Shown piece after piece: positions 44,401 through 54,085 of a stretch of DNA of 64,000 nt. The translations under genes and the position numbers were made by a program. Every line of letters begins with the position of its first letter. Position 1 is the first letter of the stretch. Source of the stretch: Herbaspirillum sp. alder98 (GTDB taxonomy: Bacteria > Pseudomonadota > Gammaproteobacteria > Burkholderiales > Burkholderiaceae_D); NCBI RefSeq assembly GCF_020179755.1, contig NZ_JAIUCY010000006.1, positions 124,001 to 188,000 of the forward strand, given 5' to 3'. The notes under the pieces were generated by a model. The model saw nothing but the letters and a program-made list of their open reading frames with translations, was not told the origin of the DNA and ran no database searches.

Positions 44401-47400
44401 CCTTGACCGTCAGGTTGCCGCCATCGGTGGGATACCAGGCCCGCGCCAGGCTGTCGGCACCGCCATCGACCAGCTTCTCGAAGTAGCCGCTGACATCGCC
44501 CAGCACGGTGCCATTGCTGTTGCGGGCACGCGGCAGGTTGTAGGGGTCGCCGGCGCGGGTCGGGGTCGACGACACGCCTGCGGTGTAGACGCCATAGAGC
44601 GTGTCCATGCGCACGTCCCGGGCCGCCAGCAGGTCCATGTCGGCGGCGCCCGTGCGCACCACGCTGAAGCGGGTGCTTGACGGCACGGCCTGGTAGCTGG
44701 CCGGCCCCAATGCGATGCAATATTCCGGCATGTACAGCACGCAGACATCGTTGAGGTTGTCCATGCCCAGTTGCTCCGGATCGACCGGATCGCCCAGGTT
44801 GGCCACGATACCGGCGCTGGCCATATCATCTACCGCCAGCTGGCTCCAGCCGAAGTCCTGGTGCAACAGACCGTACACGCCGTAGTGGCTATCGGCCAGG
44901 CGCAGGCTGCCAACGACGGCGCCGGCACGGGTGATGCGGCTGTCGGCCGCCCCCCGGTCGGCCCCGGCCGTCAATCGCAGCGACCACGATTGCGAGCCTT
45001 CCGGCAACATGGCCGCCACCGCCCACAGCTTGCCCTGGCTGCCGCCGACGCGGTCGCGCAGGTCGACCGAGGTCGCGCCGCCGGCCAGCTTGATATCGGT
45101 GCCGCCCGGAATCAGCGCGCCGATGGGCAGCGTGGTGGCGCCATTCATCACGAAGTAGCCGCGCTGGCCTTCCACCCCCGCCAGCATGACGCCTTTGGGC
45201 CAGACCATGGCCGCCAGCGAGGCGTTGCCTGGCAGGCGCATGCCGGCGTCGAAGCGGGTATCGGCCGGCAGGGTGACGGTGGTGGCGATGATGCTGCCGG
45301 CGGCGTGCAGCAGGTTGCCACTGGCGTCACGCACATCGGCACTCAATACCGTACCGGCGGTCAGCGTCAGGGGCGCGGCGAGCACACTGGCCACCGGAAT
45401 CACCTGGCCGGTGGAGAACATGCGCGCCTTGATCGGCAGGTCGTAGTTGAGCGTCTTGCCGGCCTCGAAGATGGTGCCGTCGTCCAGCACCACGCCGCTG
45501 CGTGGCACCACCACGTTGTCTCCGGTGAAGTTGATGCCCGGCAGCAGCAGCCAGCCATTGTCGTCCATGGTCGCCGGCGGCGGCGCGAAGCCGTCGTTGA
45601 TGCTGCCGTAGACGTCAAGGTTACCCCCGGCGCGCAGGGTCAATGACCCCGCCTCGCCCGAGCCGATTACCCCGGTCATTGGCGTGTTCGGATTGACGCT
45701 GGCATAGCGATACCCGGACAGGTCCAGGTCGCCGCGCACCACCAGGTCGCCGTCGGCGGTCTTGCTGGCGATCTCCACGCCCGGACGCAGGTGAAACGCT
45801 TCCTGGTAGCTGCGCAGGCCGCCCAGTTTGCTGTTCATCAGGTTGCCATTGGCCAGCGCCGCCGTCATGAAGGCCGTGCTTTGCACGTGCTTGTCATTGA
45901 GATAAGCCTGGGTGATCTCTTGATACGGGCGCGTCACCAGCGGGTCGGTGCCGTCGGGGGCATCGATATAGCGCCACATGGCGTTGACCGCGATCGAACG
46001 CGCGCCGACGATGTCGAGATTGCCGCCGGCATCGATACGGATGTCGCCGCTGGTCTCACCGGTACGGAAGGCATTGAGCGTCAGCGTGCCGCGGGCTGCC
46101 CCATCATTGCCGCTGGTCACCGCAGTGCCATGACGCAGGTCGATGCGCGCGCCCGAGGCCAGCGTCAACTGCCCGCTTTCGCCCGCACCCAGTTCGATGA
46201 TGGCGCGGTTGGGGCTATCGATGATCTTGCCGTAGCTGTCCACCCGCAGGCCGCTGCCGTGGGCGTCGAGCACCGCGCTGCCGGCGATGGTGAGGTTGCC
46301 ATTGGCCGCCAGGCGGATCGTGCCGACCCGCTCGCCGCTGGCATCGATGGTGCCGGTCACGCTCAGGTTGCCGTTGTCGAGCGACACGTTGACCTCGCTG
46401 GCCTTGACGCCGCTGCCGATGGTGAGATCGCCTTGCGTGAGCTGGAAGCTGCGCGCCCCCACCACCCCGCCGGTATTCAGGCGCTGGTTCAATGCGGCGA
46501 ACTGCTCGTCCAGCGACCCGCTATCGCCCAATTTGCGGGCCCGCACATCAATGGAGCCGGCCAGGTACGGCGCCAGCGAACCGCCCGCTTCATAGTGACC
46601 GCTGGCGGCCCCCAGGATGCTACCTTGCAGGTCCACCACGCCGGCGCTACCGGACAGCGCGGTCACTTTAAGCGTGCCACCACGATTGTTCTGCGCCGAC
46701 AGATCGATCACCGAAGCGGCATTCTGGCGCACATTACCGCCGCTGCTTTCCAGCAGCACGTCGCCGCCCCAGCTGTACTTGTCGACATCGAAGAAGCTGA
46801 TCTTGCGGCCGGCCATGTCGAGCGTGGCGTGCTGGTCCAGCCGCAGGTCGCGTTCGGCGGTGATGCTCAGTTTGCCGCTAGGCAGCGCCACGGTGGAGTC
46901 GATCACCACCTCACGCCCGGACAGGCTCAGTTCTGCGCCCAGCGCAATGCTGTTGTCGCCGGCCTTGGCCGCGCCGCTGGCCGGTGTGCTCAGGGTCAGC
47001 GTGCCGCCTGCGGTGAGCCGGTTGACCGAACCTGCCGCACCCGTCACCAATGGCGCCGTGATGTTGAGGTTGCCGCCGCTGTACTGGTAACCGGTGGCGC
47101 TGTCATAGGCGCCCTGGCTTTGATAGACCGCCAGGCTGCCTTTATGGTTAGCGGTGACGCGATCGCTGGCGGCCAGGTTCACGTTGGCAAAGCCCAGCGC
47201 CAGGCGACCGACCTGGGTCAGGCTGCTGGGTTGGGTAAAGGGCGCATAGCCGAACTCGATGCGCTCGGCGCGCAGGTCCAGCGTGCCGCTGCCGGTGCCC
47301 GCCCCTTGCGCCACCACGTTGCCAGCCGCGCTGGTGCCGCCGTTCCAGATGAGATTGCCGGTCTGGATGGTGGCGACGTCGCCCGCATTGCCGTAACCGT

Positions 47401-50400
47401 AGATGGCCGGGGTGTTGAGCACCAGGTTGGCCAGTGACGACTTGCCGGTGCTTGCATCGAGCGTGCTGAGACTGGTCGTACCGTAGAAATTGAAGGAATC
47501 GCGCGCGCTCAGGATCAGCGTTTCCAGCGCCGGTGCGCCGTAGCGGGTATCCCCCGCCAGCAGGCGATTGAGCACGTCCTGATTCAGGGAGAATCCGAAC
47601 GGCAAGGCATTGCGTGCGGCGGCATCGGCCAGCGCCTGCGGCGTGCCGGCGTTGACGCTGGAGACCGCCAGCGTCAGGTTGCGAGTGCCATAGCGCACCG
47701 CATCATCCATCTGGAAATTGCTGCTGGTGACGGCCGCAATGGAGCCTTCCGAATACAGTTCGGTCGCGCCCATGCAAGGCACCAGCGTGCAGCCGCCGAT
47801 GCTGATGCCGTTGTTGCCCGGTGGCTCGGTGGACGCGAGCGCCGGGATGAAATTGAGCAAGCCGTTGGACACCGCCAGCACGTCGCCACGGGCGGTGTAG
47901 ACAAAGCCGTCGCGGGCATCATAGGCCACCTTGCCACGGCCGATGGTATTGATCGAAGCGCCTTGCTCGACCACGATACGGTGGCCACTGTAAGCATCGG
48001 AAGTGACCAGCATGACTTGCGGTGCGCGCAGCGTGGCGCCCGAGCGCAGCGTGATCAGGCCGGTGTCGCCGGTAAAGAAATCGATGACGGAACCGGCCTG
48101 CCCGTACGTCACTACCGGCGCCGAACCGATGTTCATGCTGCCTGGTTTCAGCTTGTTGAGGGTCTCGTCGCGCAACGTCACGCCGACGAAGCCGGCCGTC
48201 GCGCCGGCGCCGGGGCCGACGATCTCCAGCGCCTTGTCCTGGAAAGGCAGGGCCTGCGTCATGACCACCAGGCTACCGTCATAACCCGACCTGGCGGCGC
48301 TGAAATCAGCCGTGCCGTCGAACTGGAAGGCATCGCCCCCGCCGCCGGTACGCAAGGTCAGGCGCAGCGCCTTGCCGTCATCGGGCGTCATCGCCCGCGG
48401 GATGCCGCGCCGCACCGCATCGGCCATGACGAACTGCGCGAAGTTCATTTCGTTGTACTGCGAATAGCTGCGCAGCGTCTTGCCCGACGTGACGATGGCC
48501 TGGCGGAACAGGGTGTCGGCGATGCCGGTGCCGGCAATGCTCAGCTGCGCCGCGACGCTGGTGGAGCCGTTGCGCATGCCTGAACTGGCGAAGGCCGCGC
48601 CCAGCCCGGCTGAGCCGTTCAGTTCGACCCGGAACGCTCCCGGCAACAGGGCATAGGTGGACGGCATCAATGTATAGGTGCCGGCCGCCAGGCCCGGCAC
48701 GCCGGCGCCGATGGTAATCTGCTGGCCGATCAGCGGATCGACTGCGCCGCCCGGCGACACGCCCGGCGCCTGCGCTGCCTGCACGCCCGGGACGATGGCG
48801 TAGATCGGATTGTTGAGCAGACCCGGCAACACGAAACGTCCGGACGTCCCCACCTGCATCAGCGGCGAAGTCCGCGCATCGGTGGAGCCGCCGCGACCGC
48901 TGATGAAGCCGGCGCCGGTCAACTCGCCACCGCCCGTCATGTCCATCACCGCGCCGGCCCGGACATCGATGAACGTGCCGGTCAGCGACACGCCCTGGCT
49001 CAGGCGCGTGTTGTTGGTCGAACGGACGCCGCCGATGCCGCTCAGCACCACGTTGGCACCGTCATAGGTATAGCTGATGCCATCGACCGTTCCACCATAA
49101 GGCATGACCAGGCCGGCTGCGCTGACCGAGGTCAGGCTACCGGGCAGCAGGTTGATGCGGGTGGTGAAGCCGTTGCTGGCGCCGCCCAGCGCGATCGCGC
49201 CCAACGGTGCGCGCAGGATGCCGCCCTGCTCGATGGTGGCCGCACCCAGTTGCAACGCGCCGAAGACCGAGTACGGCAAGGCCGGCAGTTCGGTGCCATT
49301 GCGTTCAATCCGGATGAAGCTGTCCGGCTTGTAGAGCGCCGCGTCGCTGCCGGCTTCCTTGCCGCCGCCCAGGCCCGCCTGCACGCTGGCCATCGCATTG
49401 GTCGCCGGGTAGATCTGCGCTGCGCGCAGGATGATGTCGCCCTGGGTCGTGACCACGGTCGAGTACTGGTCAATGCCGGCGCTGGCATTGACCGACGCCA
49501 GGAAGCGCAGATCGCCACTGCTGTCGAAGGTGGTGCTGGAGAAGTCCAGGGACACGCCATCACGGATGTCGACCAGGCTGCCATCGATAGTGAGACTGGC
49601 CGGCAGCGGGCGTACCACCGTCGGCACGCCACGCGGCGTGACCATGGTGTCGGGCGTCGGCGTGGGGAAATTGCCGACCCCCGCCAGGCGCACGTAGGGC
49701 GCGGACAGGTTGACATGGCTGGCGCCGTGCAGCGCATCGATCTGCGTCAGGTCGCTCGAATACAGTTGCAGGCTCTGGCGCATATTCAAGTCGATGTTGC
49801 CATCGAAGAAAAGGCCGCCGCGAGCGAACAGGGTCAGTTGCCCGAAGCCGCCTGCCTGCACTTGATCCACGCCCAGTCGCGCGTGACCGTAGGCCATCTG
49901 TGCGGTGCCATCGATATCGCTCAAGCCGGCCGTCAACGCCGACGGCAGCGCTTGCTGCCCGATGATGAATTGGCGGCCTGCCAGCACCGCCGGCTTGGCC
50001 CCGCGCATATAGCTGGGCAGGTCCAGCGCCACCGACAGGCTACCGCCGGCCGCGCCCGAGGCGCCTGCGGCAGCACGCATGACGCCATCCAGGTACAGGC
50101 CGTCACCGGCGGCCAGCGCAATGCTGCCGCCGTTGCCGGCAATCACGGTCTTGCCCATGCCGTCGATATCGACGCTAGCCTGGCTGCCGGAGGCATCCAG
50201 CAGCGCCCCTTCGCGAATCGCCACGAACACGTGCAGGTTGCGCGTCGACACCAGCCCGGTGCGGGGATCGACGGTGCCGCCGATGACGATGCTGCCGCCC
50301 GCGCCCGCCGTGCCATAGGTACGACCACGCGCATCGGTGGCCGTCATTGCCCGCGCCGCCACGTCGAGCACCGCGCCTTCGCCGACCCACAGCGAATGGC

Positions 50401-53400
50401 GGTCAGCGTTGAGATAGGCCGCGCCCAGGGTCGGATCGAGTTCGGACAGGGCCAGTTGGCCCAGCGTGATGTTGCCGCCCCAGGCGTTCAGCCGGACGCC
50501 GCGATCCACCGTGACCTGGCCGATGCCGTAGAGCGAAATGGACTGCCCCGGGTCGACGTTGATGCCGGCGTCGCGCCCCACCCGCAATACCGACGTATTG
50601 AGCCGCGCGGCGGCCGCCGTGGCGACGGTCGACCCGGCCTGCAGCGACAGGCTGGCGCCGCGACGCTGGGTCAGGCGGCCCTTGACCGGATCTTCCTGAA
50701 CCAGCGGCGGCGTCCACACCTCCAACGCATCGGCGAGTGGACTGCCGGTCGGCTGTTCACCCGCCTCGACGGCGGCGCGCAGCACCGGCATGCTCACGTT
50801 GACCTGCGCGCCATCGGCCACGGTGACGCCATCCAGCCCGGTCAGTGCATAACTTGCGAAACCCTTGTTGAAGGAATCCGCCGCCAGTTGCAGCGTGCCA
50901 GCCGGCGCCGCTGCGCCACCGATCTGGATGCGGCCGGTCTCGATGCTCAGGGTGCCGCCGCCACTGACGCCATGGCCGCGCACCTCACCGCCCAGCGTCA
51001 TCTGCCCGGTGGACGTCAAACCCGTATCGTTTTGCAGCCGCACATTACCGCCGCGACCGCCGTTGATCTCGCCACTGGCCAGCATCGCGGCACCCGACGA
51101 CACGTCGATCAGGCTGCCGGCGCCCAGCACCACATCGCGCGAACTGCGGATCGAGACCGTCCCGCCGTTGAGCGCCGGCAGGCCGCTGCTGTCGCCCGGA
51201 TTGTTCTTCAGGTTGCTCCACTGGCCGGAGGCATCCAGCTTCACGCCGGCCGCGACCGTCACTGCCGCATTGCCTGCCGTGATCATGCTGTCTTCATAGC
51301 GGTTGTTGCTGCTGTTCTGCAGCAGCACGTTACCCAGGTTCATCGTGCCACCATGGGCCGTCACGTCGGCATTGACGTTGACTGTCGACGCATACAGCGT
51401 CAGCGCCCCGCCATTGGCCAGGGTCACGGCGCTATCGACAGTAATGCCGCCCTTGGCGCCGATGATCAAGCCACCCAGACCGGCCGCATTGATCCGGTCG
51501 CTATCGATCACGATGTTGCCGATCCGGTCTGCCGGCAAAGCATTGCCCAGGCTGAGCGAATCGGCAATCGCCGCTACCTGCGCCGCCAGCGTCACGCTGT
51601 TGGTGGTGGGCGTAAGACCGTAGCGCAGGATGCCCGCCGTGCTGTCATAGCGCGGCACATATTGGCCGATGACCAATTGCCCGCGACGCGCTGCCGCCGT
51701 CTGCGACTGGTAGTAACCGTCCAGCCCGGCCTGCGCCGCCTGCGTCTGGCGCGGACCTTGATAGACGTCACTGGTCAACGTCCCTTCCAGCACCGCCGAC
51801 TCGGTCGCGATCACCAGGCGACCAGCGTCACGCCCCACGGTGTAGCCATCCTCCAATCGGCGTTGTGGCGCGATCAGCGGGTTGTAATAGTATTCCGTGG
51901 TGTTGGCGCCCCAACGTGAGTGCGCCACTTCGAAACCCTTGTACATGCCGTTGTACAGCAGGTCGCCCGGCGCGCTGGACAGTTCGTACAGGCGACCGTC
52001 GGCGCCCTTCATCCAGCTCTGCTTGACATACCCAGTCTGCACATTGAGCGTGCCGCCTGACAGGTTGATGGTCGACCCCGCCTGAGTCACCACCTCCTTG
52101 CCCGCAAAGTTCACCGTGCCGCCCAGCGCCATCCATTCGCCCACGCCATGGCCGCCGGTGGCCAGGTAACCGCTCACTTCCAGCAGGCCGCCCGCGGTGT
52201 ACCAGCGGTCGGTCGCATAACCGTTGGTGCCGGCCGGTACCAGCACCAGCGAACGACGGTCGACCCAGACGTTGCTGTTGTTGAGCAGGCCGCCATCGCG
52301 GTTGCCGGCCGCGTCGCGCAATTCGTTGCCCTGCACGTTGACCAGGATGTTGTTGCTGTCCATCGCCAGGCTGACGCCCACCGCACCCGCCACATCCAGC
52401 ACCGCGCCACTGCCCACCAGGCTGCGCTGCCTGGCCGACACCGCAATCTGGCCGCCGGTGGCCAGCGTGCTCGAGCCGTTCTTGAATTCGACCGTGTTGC
52501 CGCTGACGATCTCGATGCGCGACAGGTCGCCGCGATCGGTGACATTGCTCAGGTTGTCGAATACGCCGACGATGTTGTTGGGCGTCTTGACGCCGTCCAG
52601 GTTCTTCAGCGCCGCGTCGCGCTGGCTGTCGAGCGCCGTCGCCGCGCTCTGGTCGAGCAGCACCGCCGTGCTGCTGCCCTCGGCCAGCGTCACGCTGCCG
52701 CTGGTATCGCTGGCGCGATTCAGAAGATGGATGGTGCCGCGCGTAGCCACCGATGTCGTGCTCACCGCCACACCGGCCTGCACCACTTCGTGACCGGTCA
52801 GCGTGATGTCGCCGGTGCTGGCCGTGATCAGGCCGGTGTTGATGGCGCGCCCGTTGCCCTGGGTCGAGACCTCGTTGCCACGTGTGGTCGAGGTGGTATT
52901 GCCGTCGGTGCTGACGCCGCGACGGATGGTAAAACTGTCGCCCGCCGCCAGCGTGGTCTGGCCACCGGCAGTATTGATCTGCCCGGCATTGCTGACATCG
53001 CGGCCCATCAGCAGCACATAACCGCCGCCTTGCGTGGCCGACGCCGGGGCCGCTGTCGCGATCTGTGCACCGGCCTGCACTTCGATCCGGCCCTGCGCAT
53101 TGGTAAAGCTGGGCTGGCTGCCGGTGTTGTCGACATACAGGCCATTGCTGCGGAACTGGGCATCGCTGATGTTGGCCGCCGATACCACCAGGTTGCGGGT
53201 ATTGACCTGGCTGCTGCCGCTGAAGATGACCCCGTTGCGGTTGACGATCATGACCGTGCCGTCGCCCTTGATCTGGCCCTGGATCTGGCTCGGCCGCGCC
53301 AGCGGATCATTGACCCGGTTCAGCACCGCCCAGCTGGCCTGCTGGGCAAAGTTGACGAGGGTGTTCTGGCCGACGTTGAAGGTTTCCCAGTTCAGGATGG

Positions 53401-53893
53401 CCTTGTCGGCGGTCTGCTGGATATTAACTGTGGTCTTGCCGTTGGCCGTGGTCTGCGTCGGGGCGTTGGCATTGAGCCAGCCCTGCGTGAGGCTATTGGT
53501 ATCGACCTTCAGGCCGCCCTCGCCCAGTCCGTCCGGCACGCTGCCGCCATTAGCCAATGCCGCTTGCCGGGCCGCTGCCTGCGCCGCCTGGCTGGCCGCG
53601 ATGCCGCGTGCCAGCAGGGTCAGGTTATTGAGTGACGTCTGCAGTTGCGCATTGGCCTGCTGTTGCTGCTGGGCCGGGTTGGTCAGGGCCGAAGCCGGCG
53701 TGCCGTTGGGCAGGTAGCCGGTGCTGGCCGCACTGCTCTGCACCACGCCCTTGTTGGCGAACCAGGCCGGGCTGAAGGCCTTTTGCGCATGCGCGGTGCC
53801 AGCGGTCGCCAATAACAAGGCGACGGCATGTGCGATGGGTGCGCGCTTGAACTGTGCACGTTTGAAGAACGAAGAGGGACTGGCAGTTTGCAT
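41465..53893 (-). CDS. Giant filamentous-haemagglutinin-family exoprotein (4142 residues)
   Basis: Starts at the ATG at 53893, after GGTGGAACAAC. The signal peptide is residues 1-36 (GTAHA|QKAF). A TPS/haemagglutination-activity domain covers about residues 125-300 (AILNWETFNVGQNTLVNFAQ, IVNRNGVIFSGSSQVNTRNL, where NRNG replaces the usual NPNG). The long centre is a predicted beta-helix rich in G/N/D turns, with only a few cysteines (ISIGGCTLVPCMG, DVCVLYMPEYC). The C-terminal part (about 3600-3900: VYFAELAAGGREYNDINSPR, YGGDITMFGDAGVHTRFGGD) matches the DUF3739 region of FHA-family proteins. The end (QERRALKAAR) is charged, without an anchor. No TpsB transporter is present. The frame is intact over 12.4 kb. 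Confidence 0.92.
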   Translation of the reverse strand: MQTASPSSFFKRAQFKRAPIAHAVALLLATAGTAHAQKAFSPAWFANKGVVQSSAASTGYLPNGTPASALTNPAQQQQQANAQLQTSLNNLTLLARGIAASQAAQAAARQAALANGGSVPDGLGEGGLKVDTNSLTQGWLNANAPTQTTANGKTTVNIQQTADKAILNWETFNVGQNTLVNFAQQASWAVLNRVNDPLARPSQIQGQIKGDGTVMIVNRNGVIFSGSSQVNTRNLVVSAANISDAQFRSNGLYVDNTGSQPSFTNAQGRIEVQAGAQIATAAPASATQGGGYVLLMGRDVSNAGQINTAGGQTTLAAGDSFTIRRGVSTDGNTTSTTRGNEVSTQGNGRAINTGLITASTGDITLTGHEVVQAGVAVSTTSVATRGTIHLLNRASDTSGSVTLAEGSSTAVLLDQSAATALDSQRDAALKNLDGVKTPNNIVGVFDNLSNVTDRGDLSRIEIVSGNTVEFKNGSSTLATGGQIAVSARQRSLVGSGAVLDVAGAVGVSLAMDSNNILVNVQGNELRDAAGNRDGGLLNNSNVWVDRRSLVLVPAGTNGYATDRWYTAGGLLEVSGYLATGGHGVGEWMALGGTVNFAGKEVVTQAGSTINLSGGTLNVQTGYVKQSWMKGADGRLYELSSAPGDLLYNGMYKGFEVAHSRWGANTTEYYYNPLIAPQRRLEDGYTVGRDAGRLVIATESAVLEGTLTSDVYQGPRQTQAAQAGLDGYYQSQTAAARRGQLVIGQYVPRYDSTAGILRYGLTPTTNSVTLAAQVAAIADSLSLGNALPADRIGNIVIDSDRINAAGLGGLIIGAKGGITVDSAVTLANGGALTLYASTVNVNADVTAHGGTMNLGNVLLQNSSNNRYEDSMITAGNAAVTVAAGVKLDASGQWSNLKNNPGDSSGLPALNGGTVSIRSSRDVVLGAGSLIDVSSGAAMLASGEINGGRGGNVRLQNDTGLTSTGQMTLGGEVRGHGVSGGGTLSIETGRIQIGGAAAPAGTLQLAADSFNKGFASYALTGLDGVTVADGAQVNVSMPVLRAAVEAGEQPTGSPLADALEVWTPPLVQEDPVKGRLTQRRGASLSLQAGSTVATAAAARLNTSVLRVGRDAGINVDPGQSISLYGIGQVTVDRGVRLNAWGGNITLGQLALSELDPTLGAAYLNADRHSLWVGEGAVLDVAARAMTATDARGRTYGTAGAGGSIVIGGTVDPRTGLVSTRNLHVFVAIREGALLDASGSQASVDIDGMGKTVIAGNGGSIALAAGDGLYLDGVMRAAAGASGAAGGSLSVALDLPSYMRGAKPAVLAGRQFIIGQQALPSALTAGLSDIDGTAQMAYGHARLGVDQVQAGGFGQLTLFARGGLFFDGNIDLNMRQSLQLYSSDLTQIDALHGASHVNLSAPYVRLAGVGNFPTPTPDTMVTPRGVPTVVRPLPASLTIDGSLVDIRDGVSLDFSSTTFDSSGDLRFLASVNASAGIDQYSTVVTTQGDIILRAAQIYPATNAMASVQAGLGGGKEAGSDAALYKPDSFIRIERNGTELPALPYSVFGALQLGAATIEQGGILRAPLGAIALGGASNGFTTRINLLPGSLTSVSAAGLVMPYGGTVDGISYTYDGANVVLSGIGGVRSTNNTRLSQGVSLTGTFIDVRAGAVMDMTGGGELTGAGFISGRGGSTDARTSPLMQVGTSGRFVLPGLLNNPIYAIVPGVQAAQAPGVSPGGAVDPLIGQQITIGAGVPGLAAGTYTLMPSTYALLPGAFRVELNGSAGLGAAFASSGMRNGSTSVAAQLSIAGTGIADTLFRQAIVTSGKTLRSYSQYNEMNFAQFVMADAVRRGIPRAMTPDDGKALRLTLRTGGGGDAFQFDGTADFSAARSGYDGSLVVMTQALPFQDKALEIVGPGAGATAGFVGVTLRDETLNKLKPGSMNIGSAPVVTYGQAGSVIDFFTGDTGLITLRSGATLRAPQVMLVTSDAYSGHRIVVEQGASINTIGRGKVAYDARDGFVYTARGDVLAVSNGLLNFIPALASTEPPGNNGISIGGCTLVPCMGATELYSEGSIAAVTSSNFQMDDAVRYGTRNLTLAVSSVNAGTPQALADAAARNALPFGFSLNQDVLNRLLAGDTRYGAPALETLILSARDSFNFYGTTSLSTLDASTGKSSLANLVLNTPAIYGYGNAGDVATIQTGNLIWNGGTSAAGNVVAQGAGTGSGTLDLRAERIEFGYAPFTQPSSLTQVGRLALGFANVNLAASDRVTANHKGSLAVYQSQGAYDSATGYQYSGGNLNITAPLVTGAAGSVNRLTAGGTLTLSTPASGAAKAGDNSIALGAELSLSGREVVIDSTVALPSGKLSITAERDLRLDQHATLDMAGRKISFFDVDKYSWGGDVLLESSGGNVRQNAASVIDLSAQNNRGGTLKVTALSGSAGVVDLQGSILGAASGHYEAGGSLAPYLAGSIDVRARKLGDSGSLDEQFAALNQRLNTGGVVGARSFQLTQGDLTIGSGVKASEVNVSLDNGNLSVTGTIDASGERVGTIRLAANGNLTIAGSAVLDAHGSGLRVDSYGKIIDSPNRAIIELGAGESGQLTLASGARIDLRHGTAVTSGNDGAARGTLTLNAFRTGETSGDIRIDAGGNLDIVGARSIAVNAMWRYIDAPDGTDPLVTRPYQEITQAYLNDKHVQSTAFMTAALANGNLMNSKLGGLRSYQEAFHLRPGVEIASKTADGDLVVRGDLDLSGYRYASVNPNTPMTGVIGSGEAGSLTLRAGGNLDVYGSINDGFAPPPATMDDNGWLLLPGINFTGDNVVVPRSGVVLDDGTIFEAGKTLNYDLPIKARMFSTGQVIPVASVLAAPLTLTAGTVLSADVRDASGNLLHAAGSIIATTVTLPADTRFDAGMRLPGNASLAAMVWPKGVMLAGVEGQRGYFVMNGATTLPIGALIPGGTDIKLAGGATSVDLRDRVGGSQGKLWAVAAMLPEGSQSWSLRLTAGADRGAADSRITRAGAVVGSLRLADSHYGVYGLLHQDFGWSQLAVDDMASAGIVANLGDPVDPEQLGMDNLNDVCVLYMPEYCIALGPASYQAVPSSTRFSVVRTGAADMDLLAARDVRMDTLYGVYTAGVSSTPTRAGDPYNLPRARNSNGTVLGDVSGYFEKLVDGGADSLARAWYPTDGGNLTVKAGGDLIGNQMMASSAVVGRPNRDDSGFNSAETGNWLWRQGSATALGGGQDQLSAWWINFGSYVSAGADKVVGFTGLGALGGGNLRIEAGGNAGTVGQTVDQLAAQQWNRRTQSLVLAVGSTGRVAADGSLSLTGGGDIDVRIGGALNPVSNGFVIDGIGGTIVDLRGNVQVQAAEMGRMTMSYALNESRAIPGETRALNAFVATRAELGGGLLLVPGDATFALSSRGDQVIGNAIDPGRTTIANATPMAAVVPDPSDPTRSLPTGSGTSWFSLWTNNTAISLFSAGGNLSPIMSGRASDLSVVYPGRLSAVAASGSLYYGLAGTTSNNSLVLPPLLLAPSSNGQLEFLARDSIFSGGYTVTQSAAASSSMATPLHPAFLGTTASGAAVSNLNSDGSHVVISGEVYPLFAFGAGTASGEPRSNGQPARFYAVDGDLLGVSSGRALTFTQTWTESRAGQSWYEGAQPVWMKAGRDIVSSGSRLGVPDLFERPDQYTAVNNLFVHGGMNDVSVVSAGRDILYSSFAVAGPGTLEITAGRNIQMDNKVGVNSIGPVVTGDQRPGASIVMQAGVGAGADYVGLIARYLDPANLMAAGASLASQPGKVAKTYENELAAWLTERYGFAGSTEQVRAFYAALPAEQQRVFARRVYFAELAAGGREYNDINSPRSGSYLRGRNMIASLFPGVASGYGGDITMFGDAGVHTRFGGDIQMLTPGGRQVFGVEGTNPAGSAGVITQGAGNIQMYALGSILLGQSRIMTTFGGDVLAWSAAGDINAGRGSKTTVVYTPPKRVYDRWGNVTLSSDVPSTGAGIATLAPIAEVPAGDIDLIAPLGTIDAGEAGIRVSGNVNIAALQVVNAANIQVQGKSTGLPVVASVNVGALSNASAAASSAAMAAQDAVSRDRAAARQNLPSVFTVRVLGFGNEPTESAPAAPAAGMTSMTPDGKSDRASPVQVIGLGNTVDNAQLSRLTEQERRALKAAR

Positions 53894-53965
53894 GTTGTTC
53901 CACCCGATATTGGTCTATGCGGCAAAGGCGCGATGGGGTCCTCCATGCGCACCCATTTCATGAGT

Positions 53966-53989
53966 GACCGGATGCTTTTTCAGCATTCC
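53966..53989 (-). promoter_or_regulatory. Candidate ECF-sigma promoter of the FHA gene
   Basis: On the minus strand GGAAT (53989-53985) is followed after 16 nt by GTC (53968-53966), the spacing and wording of FecI-type ECF promoters. It lies about 73 bp upstream of the FHA ATG, directly after the sigma and fecR genes. No second copy was found in the other gaps of the block. Confidence 0.45.
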
Positions 53990-54062
53990 GATTCCGACAT
54001 GCCAAGACGAATGGCCTAACAGGAAACCGCAGAAAAAATCTCGGGAACAGGAAAAAAACAGC

Positions 54063-54085
54063 AAAAAAATCGTGACCTCAGGTCA
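54063..54085 (-). terminator. Weak hairpin/attenuator at the fecR stop
   Basis: TGACC-TGA-GGTCA on the minus strand, with the fecR stop codon as the loop, is followed by CG and ATTTTTTT. The 5-bp stem is short for a full terminator. It may reduce read-through from regulators to the 12-kb FHA gene. Confidence 0.5.

Noticed and set aside
49250-51919. Long open frame (889 codons) on the plus strand opposite the FHA gene
   Set aside because: It is antisense to a well-supported coding frame with clear domain matches. Its translation is rich in Arg/His/Gln/Ala without motifs, as expected for the complement of high-GC coding DNA. Other long plus-strand frames at 42302-44065, 45791-47437 and 52148-53635 fail for the same reason.
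41465-53893. FHA gene as a CDI toxin (CdiA/BcpA) matching the CdiI-like gene
   Set aside because: The C-terminus is the DUF3739-type FHA end without a VENN or similar junction and variable toxin domain. The CdiI-like gene is 18 kb away.
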